From JAIBCM01 sp041395165 (lineage in GTDB: Bacteria > Verrucomicrobiota > Verrucomicrobiia > JADLBR01 > JAIBCM01), in the NCBI GenBank assembly GCA_041395165.1, contig JAWLBA010000008.1, positions 1 to 57,403 on the forward strand: a DNA stretch of 57,403 bases, given 5' to 3'. The notes under the pieces were generated by a model, which was not told where the DNA came from, did no database searches, and saw only the letters and a program-made list of their open reading frames with translations. How positions within the stretch are numbered: the first letter of the stretch is position 1; every line of letters begins with the position of its first letter. This document shows positions 29,124 to 39,145 of the stretch, one piece after another. The position numbers and the translations under genes are program-made.

Positions 29124-29155
29124 GTTCGAATCGCATCCTTTATCAATACAAATAA

Positions 29156-31309
29156 TTACTTCGGTCCTATAACTTTTGCGCGCTTAGGCAAAGCGCCAAC
29201 GAGCACGCCAGCATCTTCAGTGGCAATAGGTAACGAGAAAAGATAAACATTTTTCTTTTGGCGAGTAATAATTGCAGAATTACCTTCACTAAAAAATTGG
29301 CCAACTCCCGTGGGTTTTTTAAATTTTTTAGGCAAATTTCCCAAGGAAGCTGATTCACCAAAATTAACACTATTGGATTCTAATCCTAGAATAGGAATAC
29401 CAAGAAGACTTCTTGTTCTAGAATTATAAAGCACTACATTAGGCACATCTTTAACTTCACTCACTCCCACAGGTTTAAAACCTGCTTCATTTATTCGCGT
29501 TAAATTGGTCAAACCAATTGCCACATTCATTTGCTTGCCTTTAGTTGCAACATAAACAGGACTCGTGCTAATGCGACTAGCTGCTTTAATACGAAAACCT
29601 TTAGGGAAAGAGGGCGCAATAAGAGTATCATTTCTTTCAATTTGAAGATCTGTCGTTACTTTATAGAATAGCGTTCCTCCTCCTTTTTTGAGGGAAAAAT
29701 CAGGTCGATTGTCTCCGTCCACATCATTAACCCAACCCACCTTTTCTCCTGGAGAAAGAGCAACCAAGGGGCCAAAATCTTTTATGTTAAATTGCCCATT
29801 ACTACTACGACTAAAAAATTTCAGGAACTTTCCTTGACGTAATAAAATATCATTCTGAGAATCCGCATCAAAATCAGAAAGATAATCAAATCCAACCGAA
29901 TAGAGCTCTGGAACCGCATCAGTGTTAGGAACCGCTAAATAAACAATTTGATTTCCCACTTGGCTGGTTGGACTTACTTGAAACTTTGATACAATTCCAT
30001 TACCTAAGATAGGATCATTCAATTTTTTGCTTATTACCCCCCCTTTGAGTGGCACTCGAAATACTTCATAGCGCCCAAAAGCCTCTTGAGCAGAACGATA
30101 GATCACCCATTCATTATCCGCGCTACAAAAAAAATCATCTGAGGATGAGATATTACTATTCAAGCCCATGCCCGTTCCCGTAGCATTACTCAATTTCACA
30201 GCCGCTCCTCCACCAGCTAAGATGGAATAAAGTTCTGTTTTTCCTAAGTTATCGATATCGGTATAAAGAACATAATCACCTCTAATACTTGTGCCATAGC
30301 TGATACCAAAGATATCTTCAGGCCCTAAAGGAACCAATGGAGAGGATGCCCCACCTACTAGAGGAACTGTCTTAATTTGGTAATTTCCTCCTTCAATCAC
30401 ATCATAAACTGCATAAGTATTATCTGGGCTAACTTTTAAATTAAACTCAACTCCCCCACCGTTGATAGGTGTCAACTGCACCGAAGTCATAGAAGAAAAA
30501 ATAGAGGCCTGATAAACTCCTTTGGTAGCATCTCCCGTTTCAAAAGCAAAATAAACAGCATTGCTACCATCAGGCGTCAAATCAAACGCGCTAACATTAC
30601 CTGAAGCTAAATTATCGTTAATTTTAAAACTACCTCCCCCATCAATAGCAGCAGAAAATAGTTCATATCTATTATCCACTTGCTGGTCAGCGAGATAAAC
30701 CACCTGATTATTCACAGGGCTAACAAGAAAATTAGTTTTAATTTCCACATTAGGAGAAATATTAGCAGTAATAGGAACGGGCTGAACGCCTCCGCTAATG
30801 GGCGTCACCTCAAGATTAAAAACACCCAAATTCAAGGAGTCTATCAAATAAGCCACTTTACTATTATCAGGGGTAATAACAAAATCTTTAACTTTTTGAC
30901 CAAAATTTAAACCAGGGTTGTTAAGCCGACTCACAGTGCCTCCATCGGTTAAGACACTATAAAGTTCAGGTGTAGATGCTTTATCTTTTTCTGCAATAAA
31001 AACGGTCCATAAACCATCCGAACTTATCTTAAATTTTAAAATTTGTCCCCCTAAAACCAAGCTATCGGAAATCTTAAGAGAAGGCCCGCCTCCTGGTGCC
31101 ACCCGATAAAGTCCCCATATGTTAAAATCTTCCAAATTAGCTAGGTAAACCACTTTTGGATTATTAGGATTGGGCGAAACCTGAAAATCGTAAACCTGCG
31201 GCGCTACATTTTCAGCATTAAACGGCCCATTAATTTTGCGAGCCGCTCCAAAAGCAGAAATTGCGCTAATTAAGAATAAAACTCCCCCTCTAACTATATG
31301 ATGTTTCAT
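29156..31309 (-). CDS. Secreted beta-propeller-like protein with TolB-type repeats
   Basis: A 717-residue protein with an N-terminal signal peptide (GVLFLISAISAFGAAR). About nine repeats of roughly 50 residues follow, each with a PDNSKVAYLID-like strand and an elements-of-sheet pattern ending ELYSVLTDGG or similar, then KLN/RLN. These resemble TolB/WD40-like periplasmic propeller blades. A C-terminal region after about 490 has FG-GAP-like features (SDFDADSQNDILLRQGKF, VDGDNRPDFSLKKGG) and ends VIGPK, as does the next protein upstream. It is not TolB itself: there is no TolB N-terminal domain and no Tol-Pal neighbours. It is probably exported; function is unknown. Confidence 0.8.
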   Translation of the reverse strand: MKHHIVRGGVLFLISAISAFGAARKINGPFNAENVAPQVYDFQVSPNPNNPKVVYLANLEDFNIWGLYRVAPGGGPSLKISDSLVLGGQILKFKISSDGLWTVFIAEKDKASTPELYSVLTDGGTVSRLNNPGLNFGQKVKDFVITPDNSKVAYLIDSLNLGVFNLEVTPISGGVQPVPITANISPNVEIKTNFLVSPVNNQVVYLADQQVDNRYELFSAAIDGGGSFKINDNLASGNVSAFDLTPDGSNAVYFAFETGDATKGVYQASIFSSMTSVQLTPINGGGVEFNLKVSPDNTYAVYDVIEGGNYQIKTVPLVGGASSPLVPLGPEDIFGISYGTSIRGDYVLYTDIDNLGKTELYSILAGGGAAVKLSNATGTGMGLNSNISSSDDFFCSADNEWVIYRSAQEAFGRYEVFRVPLKGGVISKKLNDPILGNGIVSKFQVSPTSQVGNQIVYLAVPNTDAVPELYSVGFDYLSDFDADSQNDILLRQGKFLKFFSRSSNGQFNIKDFGPLVALSPGEKVGWVNDVDGDNRPDFSLKKGGGTLFYKVTTDLQIERNDTLIAPSFPKGFRIKAASRISTSPVYVATKGKQMNVAIGLTNLTRINEAGFKPVGVSEVKDVPNVVLYNSRTRSLLGIPILGLESNSVNFGESASLGNLPKKFKKPTGVGQFFSEGNSAIITRQKKNVYLFSLPIATEDAGVLVGALPKRAKVIGPK

Positions 31310-31360
31310 CCTATTACTATAAGAAAAATTTCAGCCAATGCCAAATGCTTTTTCTCAAAC

Positions 31361-33912
31361 CTACTTAGGACCCACTATTTTACCTAGCCCCCGATAGCTA
31401 ATATAAGGCTTTTCAAGCCTCTGAACCTGCCAAGGAACAATCTCTAGCTTTTTCCGTCGTGTGATCACCAAACGGCTGGCATCACTGTTACAAACATCCT
31501 CTAGAAAGGCCCGAGCACGATAATATTTGGACAATTTAAAAAAGGGAACAGGCTCTTGCCCAGGCTTATCCTGTATCCATATTTTTTTCTTTTTATTAAA
31601 AATAAAAACCGGCTCTGATATCGTTTCCGATCTTAATCCCCAAAGTCCAATGATATGACGAGCCTTTGCCGATCCATTCATTTTTTGTAACGAAGTCAAA
31701 GAATAGCTAGGCGACAGTAATAAACCCATTTCATTGTTTTGGTTCACAGCAAAATCAATCCATCCATCCTGATTCACATCGCCTGTGGCCCTTATTTTCA
31801 AGCGCCTTTGCGGTAATTGAGTTAAATCTTGGCGGCCTATTTCATTTCCATTACTACTAATTAAAATGGCTTTGACCCAAACATTGCTCTGAACAATCAA
31901 TCCGTACTGCCCCGGATTCAACCAACCCGCTCCCCGCAAGCGCTCTTTCTTGCCTAAACGCGTAATCATTTTAACACTTGCCCCTTCTGGAGTTAAACAC
32001 ATACCGCGCACCTTCTTCCTTTTCTGAAATAAAACATCAAAAGGCGCTTTTAAAGAGCAATCCATTACCTCATTAGTTTTTGTAGGAGGTTCTGGGGGTA
32101 AAGGCGGAGTAGGAGGCGTAACAACAGGGGCAGGCTCCACATTAACCATAACATTGGTTGTTCCCCATCCTGCATCATTCCTTGCCCTGGCTTGAAAAGA
32201 AAAAATGCCAGCTTGGGTAGGCGCCCAAGTCACCTGATTACTTTGCACCATCGCACCTGCTGGCAACAATTCGGCATCATAATCCAAAATAGGACCATAC
32301 TTCGCTGTAATCTGATAATGCAACACCTCACCCACTTGAAGAGAAACATTGGTCGGACTCGTAATCAACGGAGGCACCAAAGGAACCACATACAACTCCT
32401 TAACCTCATCCACATCTTGATCCACAGCATAAATGAGATGCGTGCTCGCATCGTTAATAGCCACAATAGGAAGAAACTCATTAAACTGACCACCTGAAAC
32501 AAGGGGATCATTAAGTTTAACCACTTCGCCCGATTCTTTACGACAATAGAGCTCATTACGATCCTTCTGCTCTTGGTCAGCAATATAAACCATTTTCTTT
32601 TCGTCAGGACTAATTCCCACCCATTCCACACTACCTCCCGAAATCAAAGGCGCATTAATTTTTTTTGTTGTACCATTAACCAATGAAGAACTAAATGACT
32701 CAAATCGATTTTGATTCCAAGCACGATAAAGAACCTGATTAGAGGTTGTCACATAATCAAAAACGATATTATTTCCTAATCCAAAAAAAGGATTCAATTT
32801 CGCATTTTCCAAACCAGACAATCGAGATCGATACAATTCTATCGTGCCATCAATATCTTGGTCAGCAATATAAACCACATATTGTCCATCTAATGTAATA
32901 GTTGGCGAGTAAACACTCCCACCATTGACCAAAGGACCACTGACTTTACTCACTACGCCTCCACCTACAGGAACAGAAAAAACTTCACTCTTTCCATACT
33001 CTTCAACATCTCCCCAATAAACCACTTGATCCCCCTGGGGATTCAAAACCACATTAAAAATTTTCCCTTTAGAATTAAAAGGCGCATTGAGTTTAATGTT
33101 ATCCGCACCATCAATTTCGTGCTATATAACTCCTCCACACCATCCACATCCTGGTCAGCACGATACACCACATAACCTTGAGGACTTAATAAAAAATTTA
33201 AATTCACATTACCACCTGGAACTAAATTACCATTTAATCTTATCCAATTCCCTCCTCCTTGAATTGGCGATTTATAAATCTGTGCCACATTATCCTTTTC
33301 AAAATCAGAACAATAAACCACCGATTGGCTATCAGGAGTAATAATAGGATCAAAAGCAATCGCCCATAACGGTATATCAGGATTCACACGAAAATTATCG
33401 CCACCCTCAATGCGAGAACTAAAAATTTCCACTAAATCATTAATCTGCTGATCTGCAGTATAAACTACCCGTTTACTGTCCGGACTTACCCACCAAGCAT
33501 GAACACTCCCCCCATTAACCAACGCCCCATTCAATTTAACCACCGGCCCTCCTGCCACCGGCACACTAAATAACTCCCAATGCCAATCATCCAAATGAAG
33601 CAAATAAAAAACAATCCATTTTTTATCGGGCGAAAACGAAAAATCGCTAACAACCGCTTGTGGCGGAAGAACACCACTTAAATTAACAACATTCCCCTGT
33701 TCATAATTCACACGAAATAATTCGCTCGGCTGATTCCCCGCTAACCGAGCCACAAAAACCACGTATTCAGAATCCCCTCCTACAAAATTAGCAAGATAAG
33801 TTCTTCCTCCTGCGGTCATTGGCGGATTAAGCTTAGTCGACCCCCACCCTTTTACTGTCAAAACACAAACAACAACCAACCATCCTAATAATTTAACCAT
33901 CCTCATATTCAA
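31361..33912 (-). CDS. Secreted beta-propeller-like protein, TolB-type repeats, one frameshift
   Basis: A paralogue of the downstream 29156-31309 gene. The ATG at 33912 opens a signal peptide (LLGWLVVVCVLTVKGWG). The repeats carry WIVFYLLHLDDWHWELFSVP and KRVVYTADQQINDLVEIFSS type blades. The frame is broken near 33115, where one A seems to be missing (minus strand ACGAAATTG). With it the sequence runs ELYSTKIDGADNIKLN into the second frame, giving about 850 residues. Later parts include an immunoglobulin-like segment with TSPTNVSLQVGEVLHYQ, a Pro-rich linker and an FG-GAP-like DVNQDGWIDFAVNQ. It ends GKIVGPK. Function is unknown. Confidence 0.75.
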
Positions 33913-33915
33913 CTT

Positions 33916-35709
33916 TTACCATTCTTCTTCTTCATTGAAAACTGAATTTGTTTCTCTGCCATCCATTAATTGAAACAAACGCGCAGGCGAGTCCTTCTGG
34001 CGAACCTGATCCAACTTCTGTTTTGCTTCCATTGCCTGAGCATCCATGGGCTGCATCTCTTTCTTCTTTTCACCTCCAACTTTTTGTTTGTGATCCGTTT
34101 GTTCTTTACCCTTTTGAGATTGAGATTTTTTTTCCTTTTCAGAATCCTTCTTTTTCTCAGAGTCGGATTGATTTTCTTTTTGCGAATTTTGAGATTTGTC
34201 CGAATCCGACTGATTATTCTGCTGTGAATCGTTTTGCTCCTTCTGATCTTTTTGATCTTGCTGATTCTGCTCCTTGTTTTGTTGATTTTGCTGATTTTTT
34301 TGATTTTGTTGTTGCTGCTGTTGTTGTTTCAATAAATCTTCCAACTCCTTCCTTAATCGGGACCAATCCGCCATCTTAACATCCATCTTCTCACCCTTAT
34401 CAACTGCTAACAAAGCATCCTTTATCACCTCTTCCAAATGCTCTCCACCTCCTTGCATCAAAACCTTTTTCCCGTAACGAATCGTTTCCTCCGCCATGGC
34501 TTTACAATCTTGAGCCAATAAATCCTCTTTCTCAGACAGATTCTTTACCAAATTAGCTAGCGGAGCTGACGGCAAATTCGTTCCTTCCACCAAATTCGTT
34601 ACTTGAGCTGATCCTGAAAAAAACCAAAAAAACATAACCAAACCCAGCCCGCTCGCTTTCGAAAAAAATCGTCTCCAACCCATAGCATCGGAAGAAGAAA
34701 CCTCACGCAAACGCGGCCACACCGGAAATTCACGCCACAAACTTAATAATCCAAATAAAATTCCCAATACCAAAAAAATTTGAAAGCGCTCTGCCATTCG
34801 CTCCTGCTTTTTTTCCTGAGCAACACCCAGTTTCCCCGCATTAACCGTCGCTTCAATTACCGCGCCAATGTCCACCCAACCGCTCGCCTCCCGATAAGTT
34901 CCTCCGGTTGCCTCGGCTAATTCCTTCAATGTTTTTACACCCAAACGCGACAACACCACCGCGCCAGACTTATCCTTCAACAAACCTCCTTGCCCATCGG
35001 GAATCACCCCACCTGCCTGAGTTCCGACTCCCAAACCAATCACCCTCACCCCTTTATCTCGCAAAGTTTTCAACTCATCTTTCTCCAACGGCACTCGACT
35101 TTCGCCATCACTCAAAATAATCAAAAAACGATCCGCGCCCGCCTCGTTTGAAAAAGCTTCCATGGCCACTTTTAACATTCGATTATAATCCGTTCCACCT
35201 TGCGGCAAAAGAGCTGGCGTTAACTGCGGCAAAAATTCCTGCAACACCTCATAATCCGAACTCAAAGGACTTTGCAAAAAAGCCGTCCCCGAAAAAACCA
35301 AAAGCCCCACGCGCTCCCCTTTCAAATCTCCCAATAAACTACTCAACAAAATTTTTGCCCGTTCCAAACGTGACGGCTTCACATCCTCAGCCAACATACT
35401 TCGCGACAAATCCAAAGCAATTAACACATCCCGCGATCGATCAAACATAACTTGCTCCACCCTACCCCATTGCGGACGCGCCAAAGCCACCATCACCAAC
35501 CCCAAACCAATCCAAAAAAAATAACGACGCGAAGACCGCGCAGCGCTTCCCTTTTTCGGTTCCAACCAACCGTTTCTACCCGCCCACAACCGTTTAATAT
35601 GAGGCCATTTCTCGCCCGATTGATTGAGCGCAACTCGCAAACAATCCCAAATAAAAGCTAGAATCACCAAAGCCAAACCTACTAACCAAATCGGCGACTC
35701 CCACCTCAT
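33916..35709 (-). CDS. BatB-like VWA membrane protein with Gln/Asn/Lys-rich tail
   Basis: A 597-residue protein. The N-terminal membrane span (SPIWLVGLALVILAFIW) and a second span near 70 precede a von Willebrand A domain (about 90-270) with the metal-site motif ALDLSRSMLAEDVKPSRLER. Later come QGGTDYNRML and IILSDGESRVP. Further spans at about 310-330 and 355-375 follow. The C-terminal 220 residues contain an acidic/basic helix and then a long low-complexity stretch of Gln, Asn, Lys, Asp and Ser, ending in EEEEW. BatB proteins act with BatA in membrane stress-tolerance complexes of uncertain role. It overlaps the BatA-like gene by four bases. Confidence 0.85.
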   Translation of the reverse strand: MRWESPIWLVGLALVILAFIWDCLRVALNQSGEKWPHIKRLWAGRNGWLEPKKGSAARSSRRYFFWIGLGLVMVALARPQWGRVEQVMFDRSRDVLIALDLSRSMLAEDVKPSRLERAKILLSSLLGDLKGERVGLLVFSGTAFLQSPLSSDYEVLQEFLPQLTPALLPQGGTDYNRMLKVAMEAFSNEAGADRFLIILSDGESRVPLEKDELKTLRDKGVRVIGLGVGTQAGGVIPDGQGGLLKDKSGAVVLSRLGVKTLKELAEATGGTYREASGWVDIGAVIEATVNAGKLGVAQEKKQERMAERFQIFLVLGILFGLLSLWREFPVWPRLREVSSSDAMGWRRFFSKASGLGLVMFFWFFSGSAQVTNLVEGTNLPSAPLANLVKNLSEKEDLLAQDCKAMAEETIRYGKKVLMQGGGEHLEEVIKDALLAVDKGEKMDVKMADWSRLRKELEDLLKQQQQQQQNQKNQQNQQNKEQNQQDQKDQKEQNDSQQNNQSDSDKSQNSQKENQSDSEKKKDSEKEKKSQSQKGKEQTDHKQKVGGEKKKEMQPMDAQAMEAKQKLDQVRQKDSPARLFQLMDGRETNSVFNEEEEW

Positions 35710-36749
35710 AAAGCCACCTTCTCTTTCTTACGCATCACACGCCACGAAAAACCTTGCTCTCGCAAAACCAACCCCAACGCTACCAATAAACAAACCAAAC
35801 CAGGCACCGCAAACCACATAAATAATTCCTCCGTTAACCGATATGATTTGGCCTGAAATTCAATCTTCTTAGCCGCATCAATCGCATCAAACGCTCCAGA
35901 AATTGTGTCTGCATCATAAGCCCGAAAATAATTTCCTCCCGTCACCTGAGCAACCATCCGAAGCGTCGGCTCGTCCAAATCCGACTGCGAAGGCCTTAAG
36001 CCCAATAAATTTCCATCCGCATCAAAAAAAGGCATCGGAATAATCCCATCGCGCCCCGCACCAATTGCATAAACTGGAATACCCCGTTGCTGTGCTAAAT
36101 CCGCAGCTTGATCTGGAGCAAGCGAACCTCGATTATTCGCTCCATCCGTTAACAAAATAATAAAAGCCCCCTTCCGCTTTACTCCCTCCTGACGCTTACT
36201 CTGTTCCAAACGCGATAAAGCCACCCCCAACCCATCGCCAATTGCCGTTCCATCCTCGACCATCCCAATTCGCAACCGATCCGTCTGTCTCTGCAACCAA
36301 TCATGATCAAACGTTAAAGGCGCCAACGTATAAGCGCGCCCCGAAAAAACTACCATGCCAATGCGATCATTTGGACGCCGTCGAATAAAAGCTTCAATCA
36401 CAGGCCGAATCGCCTCCAATCGATTGATCCGCCTTCCCCCTCGTTGAAAATCTTCCGCCCACATACTTTTAGATAAATCAATCACCAACATTAAATCATA
36501 ACCCTCTCTTCGCACCTCACGCTGATCCACGATATGTTGGGGGCGCGCCAAAGCCACCACCAGCAAACCCAACCCCGCATAAGCCAAAAATTCTGGCCAA
36601 CGCGAAAAAGAAACCAAACTCGGTCGATACCATCGCGCGGCAAACGGCACCAACAAAGCCGACGTTCCACGTTGACTTCGTAAATACGCCACAAGCCACA
36701 ATGCTAATCCTAACAATAACCAAATCGGATTTTCTAATTGCCAATTCAT
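35706..36749 (-). CDS. BatA-like VWA membrane protein
   Basis: A 347-residue protein with an N-terminal Bat-type membrane segment (NPIWLLLGLALWLVAYLR) and a second span near 55-70. The von Willebrand A domain has the complete metal-site DLSKSMWAEDF and the later IILLTDGANNRGSLAPDQAA. A C-terminal membrane span is near 315-335. It pairs with the overlapping BatB-like gene downstream. No MoxR ATPase or DUF58 gene, the usual partners, lies in the window; upstream is the divergent tolC. Confidence 0.88.
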   Translation of the reverse strand: MNWQLENPIWLLLGLALWLVAYLRSQRGTSALLVPFAARWYRPSLVSFSRWPEFLAYAGLGLLVVALARPQHIVDQREVRREGYDLMLVIDLSKSMWAEDFQRGGRRINRLEAIRPVIEAFIRRRPNDRIGMVVFSGRAYTLAPLTFDHDWLQRQTDRLRIGMVEDGTAIGDGLGVALSRLEQSKRQEGVKRKGAFIILLTDGANNRGSLAPDQAADLAQQRGIPVYAIGAGRDGIIPMPFFDADGNLLGLRPSQSDLDEPTLRMVAQVTGGNYFRAYDADTISGAFDAIDAAKKIEFQAKSYRLTEELFMWFAVPGLVCLLVALGLVLREQGFSWRVMRKKEKVAL

Positions 36750-36877
36750 GCTAAATTAAACTTTATCACCTCTTATTTAGACTCTGAAACAATTTATCGC
36801 TTCGATCAATGCGTTAATTGTTTTGAATAAAGCCACTTAACGCTCGTTAAAAACTTTGTTAATCTTTACAAGACATC

Positions 36878-38195
36878 ATGGCCTTATTTCGATTTTTTTT
36901 CATCGCGCTTATTTTCACAATGCCAAGCGCCTTGTTTGCCGAGAAAATAGACCAAGCCGAAACATTAACTTGGTTCAACTGTGTTAAAGAAGCCGCGAGA
37001 AATAATCCTAATTTAGAATCTGCTTACCAAGCCCTACAAAATTCTGAGGCCACGCGCAAAGCGAGCTATAGCGCTTTTTTTCCGCAGCTAAGCGCCAATG
37101 CCGATCTTACCCACTCCTTTCAACCACGCGATAACAACGGATCAGCCGGTGATTCTGCCCCCTTCAGCTCCAGCCTCGCTTTAAAAGAATACACCACCGA
37201 TTATTCGGCAAATTTACAGCTGCAACAACTTTTATTTGATGGATTTCGCGCCAAAGGAACCGTCGATCAAGCACGCGCCCAAAGTCGCGCCTCGCTAGCA
37301 GCTCTCAGCCAAGAAAAAGCTGTGGTCAGCTACGAATTAAAAAGCGCTTTTGCCCAATTACTCTACGCTCAAGAACTCATCACCATTTCTCAAGACATCA
37401 AAAAACGTCGCGATCTCAATTATCGCTTGATTGATTTGCGTTACGAGAGCGGAAAAGAAAATAAAGGAGCATTACTTTTGAGCAAAGCTAACTTGAGCCA
37501 AGCTCAATTCGATTTACAACAAGCCATGCGCAACAATGAAGTTTCCCAACGCCAACTCTCGCAAGTTATGGGTCGCGATCAATTTCGCCCAATTCAAGCC
37601 GATGGTTATTTAACCACTAGACCCGTAACATCCTTCCATGATTTTCGTTCTCTCGCTCTAGTAACTCCAGCCCATTACCAATTAGAAGCCCAATCCCAAG
37701 CTGCTGCTGCCGGCATTACTATTGCTCGTAGCGATTGGTTCCCTCAAATTCATGGCCTTGGCACTTTGAACACTCGAGGCAATGACCGATTTCCAGAATA
37801 CGATGGTTGGTCTGTCGGCGTTTCCGCTTCCTTAAATGTTTTTGATTGGGGTAAAACCTATTTTAATGTCAAAGCCGCGCGCCGATCTTTTACGTTCTTT
37901 AGCAGAATTGCGATCTTCCGATAATGAAACAGAACTTTCGCTTGCTCAAGATTACAAAACATTAGTCGACGCCGTCGAACGCGTGAAAATTGATGAAGAG
38001 CGATTACAAGCAGCAGCTCTGCGAGCAGAAATTGCAGAAAAACAATATCGCAACGGTTTGATCTCGTTCCAAGATTTTGAAACCATCACAAACGATTATA
38101 TTAACCTTCAACGCACAGCGTTAACGAGTCGTCGCGATGCTGTTATTGCTGAGGCGAATTGGGAGCAATCTCAAGGAAAAGGAGTTTTACCATGA
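36878..38195 (+). CDS. tolC: TolC-family outer membrane efflux protein, one frameshift
   Basis: An outer-membrane channel for the MacAB-type pump that follows. The signal peptide is MALFRFFFIALIFTMPSALFA. Both halves of the OEP fold are visible, including NPNLESAYQALQNSEATRKA and LQLQQLLFDGFRAKGTVDQA. The second half has VGVSASLNVFDWGKT. The frame is lost near 37880 in a GCGCGC stretch and continues RADLLRSLAELRSSDN to the stop at 38195. One missing base explains it, and the joined protein of about 438 residues has normal length. The stop overlaps the macA ATG (ATGA at 38192). Confidence 0.82.
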
Positions 38196-39145
38196 AAAAA
38201 ATTTTATTCTTCCTCATTTTGTTAACAATTATAGGCAGTTTATCTTTTATACTGATTCGAAAATTTTCCCCTTCACCTCAATCTTCGCCGCCCGAAATCA
38301 TTCAAGTCAAAAAAGGTGATTTAAACGTTACCATTCAAGCCACTGCCACCATCAAACCGGAAAATCGATTGGAAATTAAACCACCTCTGGCTGGTCGCGC
38401 AGAAACGGTAGAAGTCGATTTAGGCGCTAAAGTAAAACAAGGCCAAGTTTTAGCTTGGATGAGTTCTTCGGAACGCGCTGCATTACTCGATGCAGCGCGC
38501 GCTAAAGGTTCCAACGAACTCACTTACTGGCAAGAAATTTATAAAGCCACTCCCCTGGTTGCTCCTCTGGATGGTCTGATCATTGCGCGTAGCTTAGTTC
38601 CAGGACAGGTCGTGCAATCTACTGAAACTGTTTTTATCATGTCCGATCGCTTGATTGCGCAAGCCGACTTAGATGAAACCGATTTAGGAAAAGTAAAAAT
38701 GAATCAAAAAGCGGAAGTAACCCTAGACGGTTTTCCAAATATCGCCCTCACCGGCAAGGTTTATAAAATTGCTTACGATTCCGTAACGGTTAACAATGTA
38801 ACCACTTATCAAGTGGACGTAGAATTCAATAAGATTCCTGAATTTCTTCGTAGCGGCATGACGGCTAACGTAAAATTCCTTATCGATCAACGCGAAAATG
38901 TTTTACTCATTCCCGAAGACACCGTGCAAAATCAAAATACCGTTCTTGTCACCGACGGAAAAAATCAAACACCGCGCACAATAAAATTAGGATTAAGCGA
39001 TGGTCAAAATATTGAAGTTTTATCCGGTTTACATGAAGGCGAATCCATCGTGCGCGCGAATTATCAATTGCAAGAAGGCCCCAATCGCGGCATGAGCATT
39101 TTACCAAGTTTTCGCACACGCGGAGGCCAAAGGGCTCATCCATGA
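38192..39145 (+). CDS. MacA-like periplasmic adaptor, short hairpin
   Basis: A membrane-fusion protein (317 residues) linking the MacB-like transporter to TolC. The N-terminal span is MKKILFFLILLTIIGSLSFI. The first half-lipoyl/barrel region (IKPENRLEIKPPLAGRAETV) leads into a very short central segment (SERAALLDAARAKGSNELTY). The second half follows at once (APLDGLIIARSLVPGQVV). The long coiled-coil hairpin of typical MacA is therefore almost absent. Barrel and membrane-proximal domains follow (ADLDETDLGKVKMNQKAEV). The internal ATG at 38192 is chosen because it overlaps the tolC stop and starts a good membrane anchor. Confidence 0.85.
   Translation: MKKILFFLILLTIIGSLSFILIRKFSPSPQSSPPEIIQVKKGDLNVTIQATATIKPENRLEIKPPLAGRAETVEVDLGAKVKQGQVLAWMSSSERAALLDAARAKGSNELTYWQEIYKATPLVAPLDGLIIARSLVPGQVVQSTETVFIMSDRLIAQADLDETDLGKVKMNQKAEVTLDGFPNIALTGKVYKIAYDSVTVNNVTTYQVDVEFNKIPEFLRSGMTANVKFLIDQRENVLLIPEDTVQNQNTVLVTDGKNQTPRTIKLGLSDGQNIEVLSGLHEGESIVRANYQLQEGPNRGMSILPSFRTRGGQRAHP

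Noticed and set aside
29156..33912. Assignment of the propeller proteins as TolB
   Set aside because: There are no Tol-Pal neighbours and no TolB N-terminal domain, and both proteins are much longer than TolB.
33948..34379. Plus-strand open frame over the VWA gene's tail
   Set aside because: It is a shadow of the low-complexity Gln/Lys/Asn codons of the minus-strand gene.
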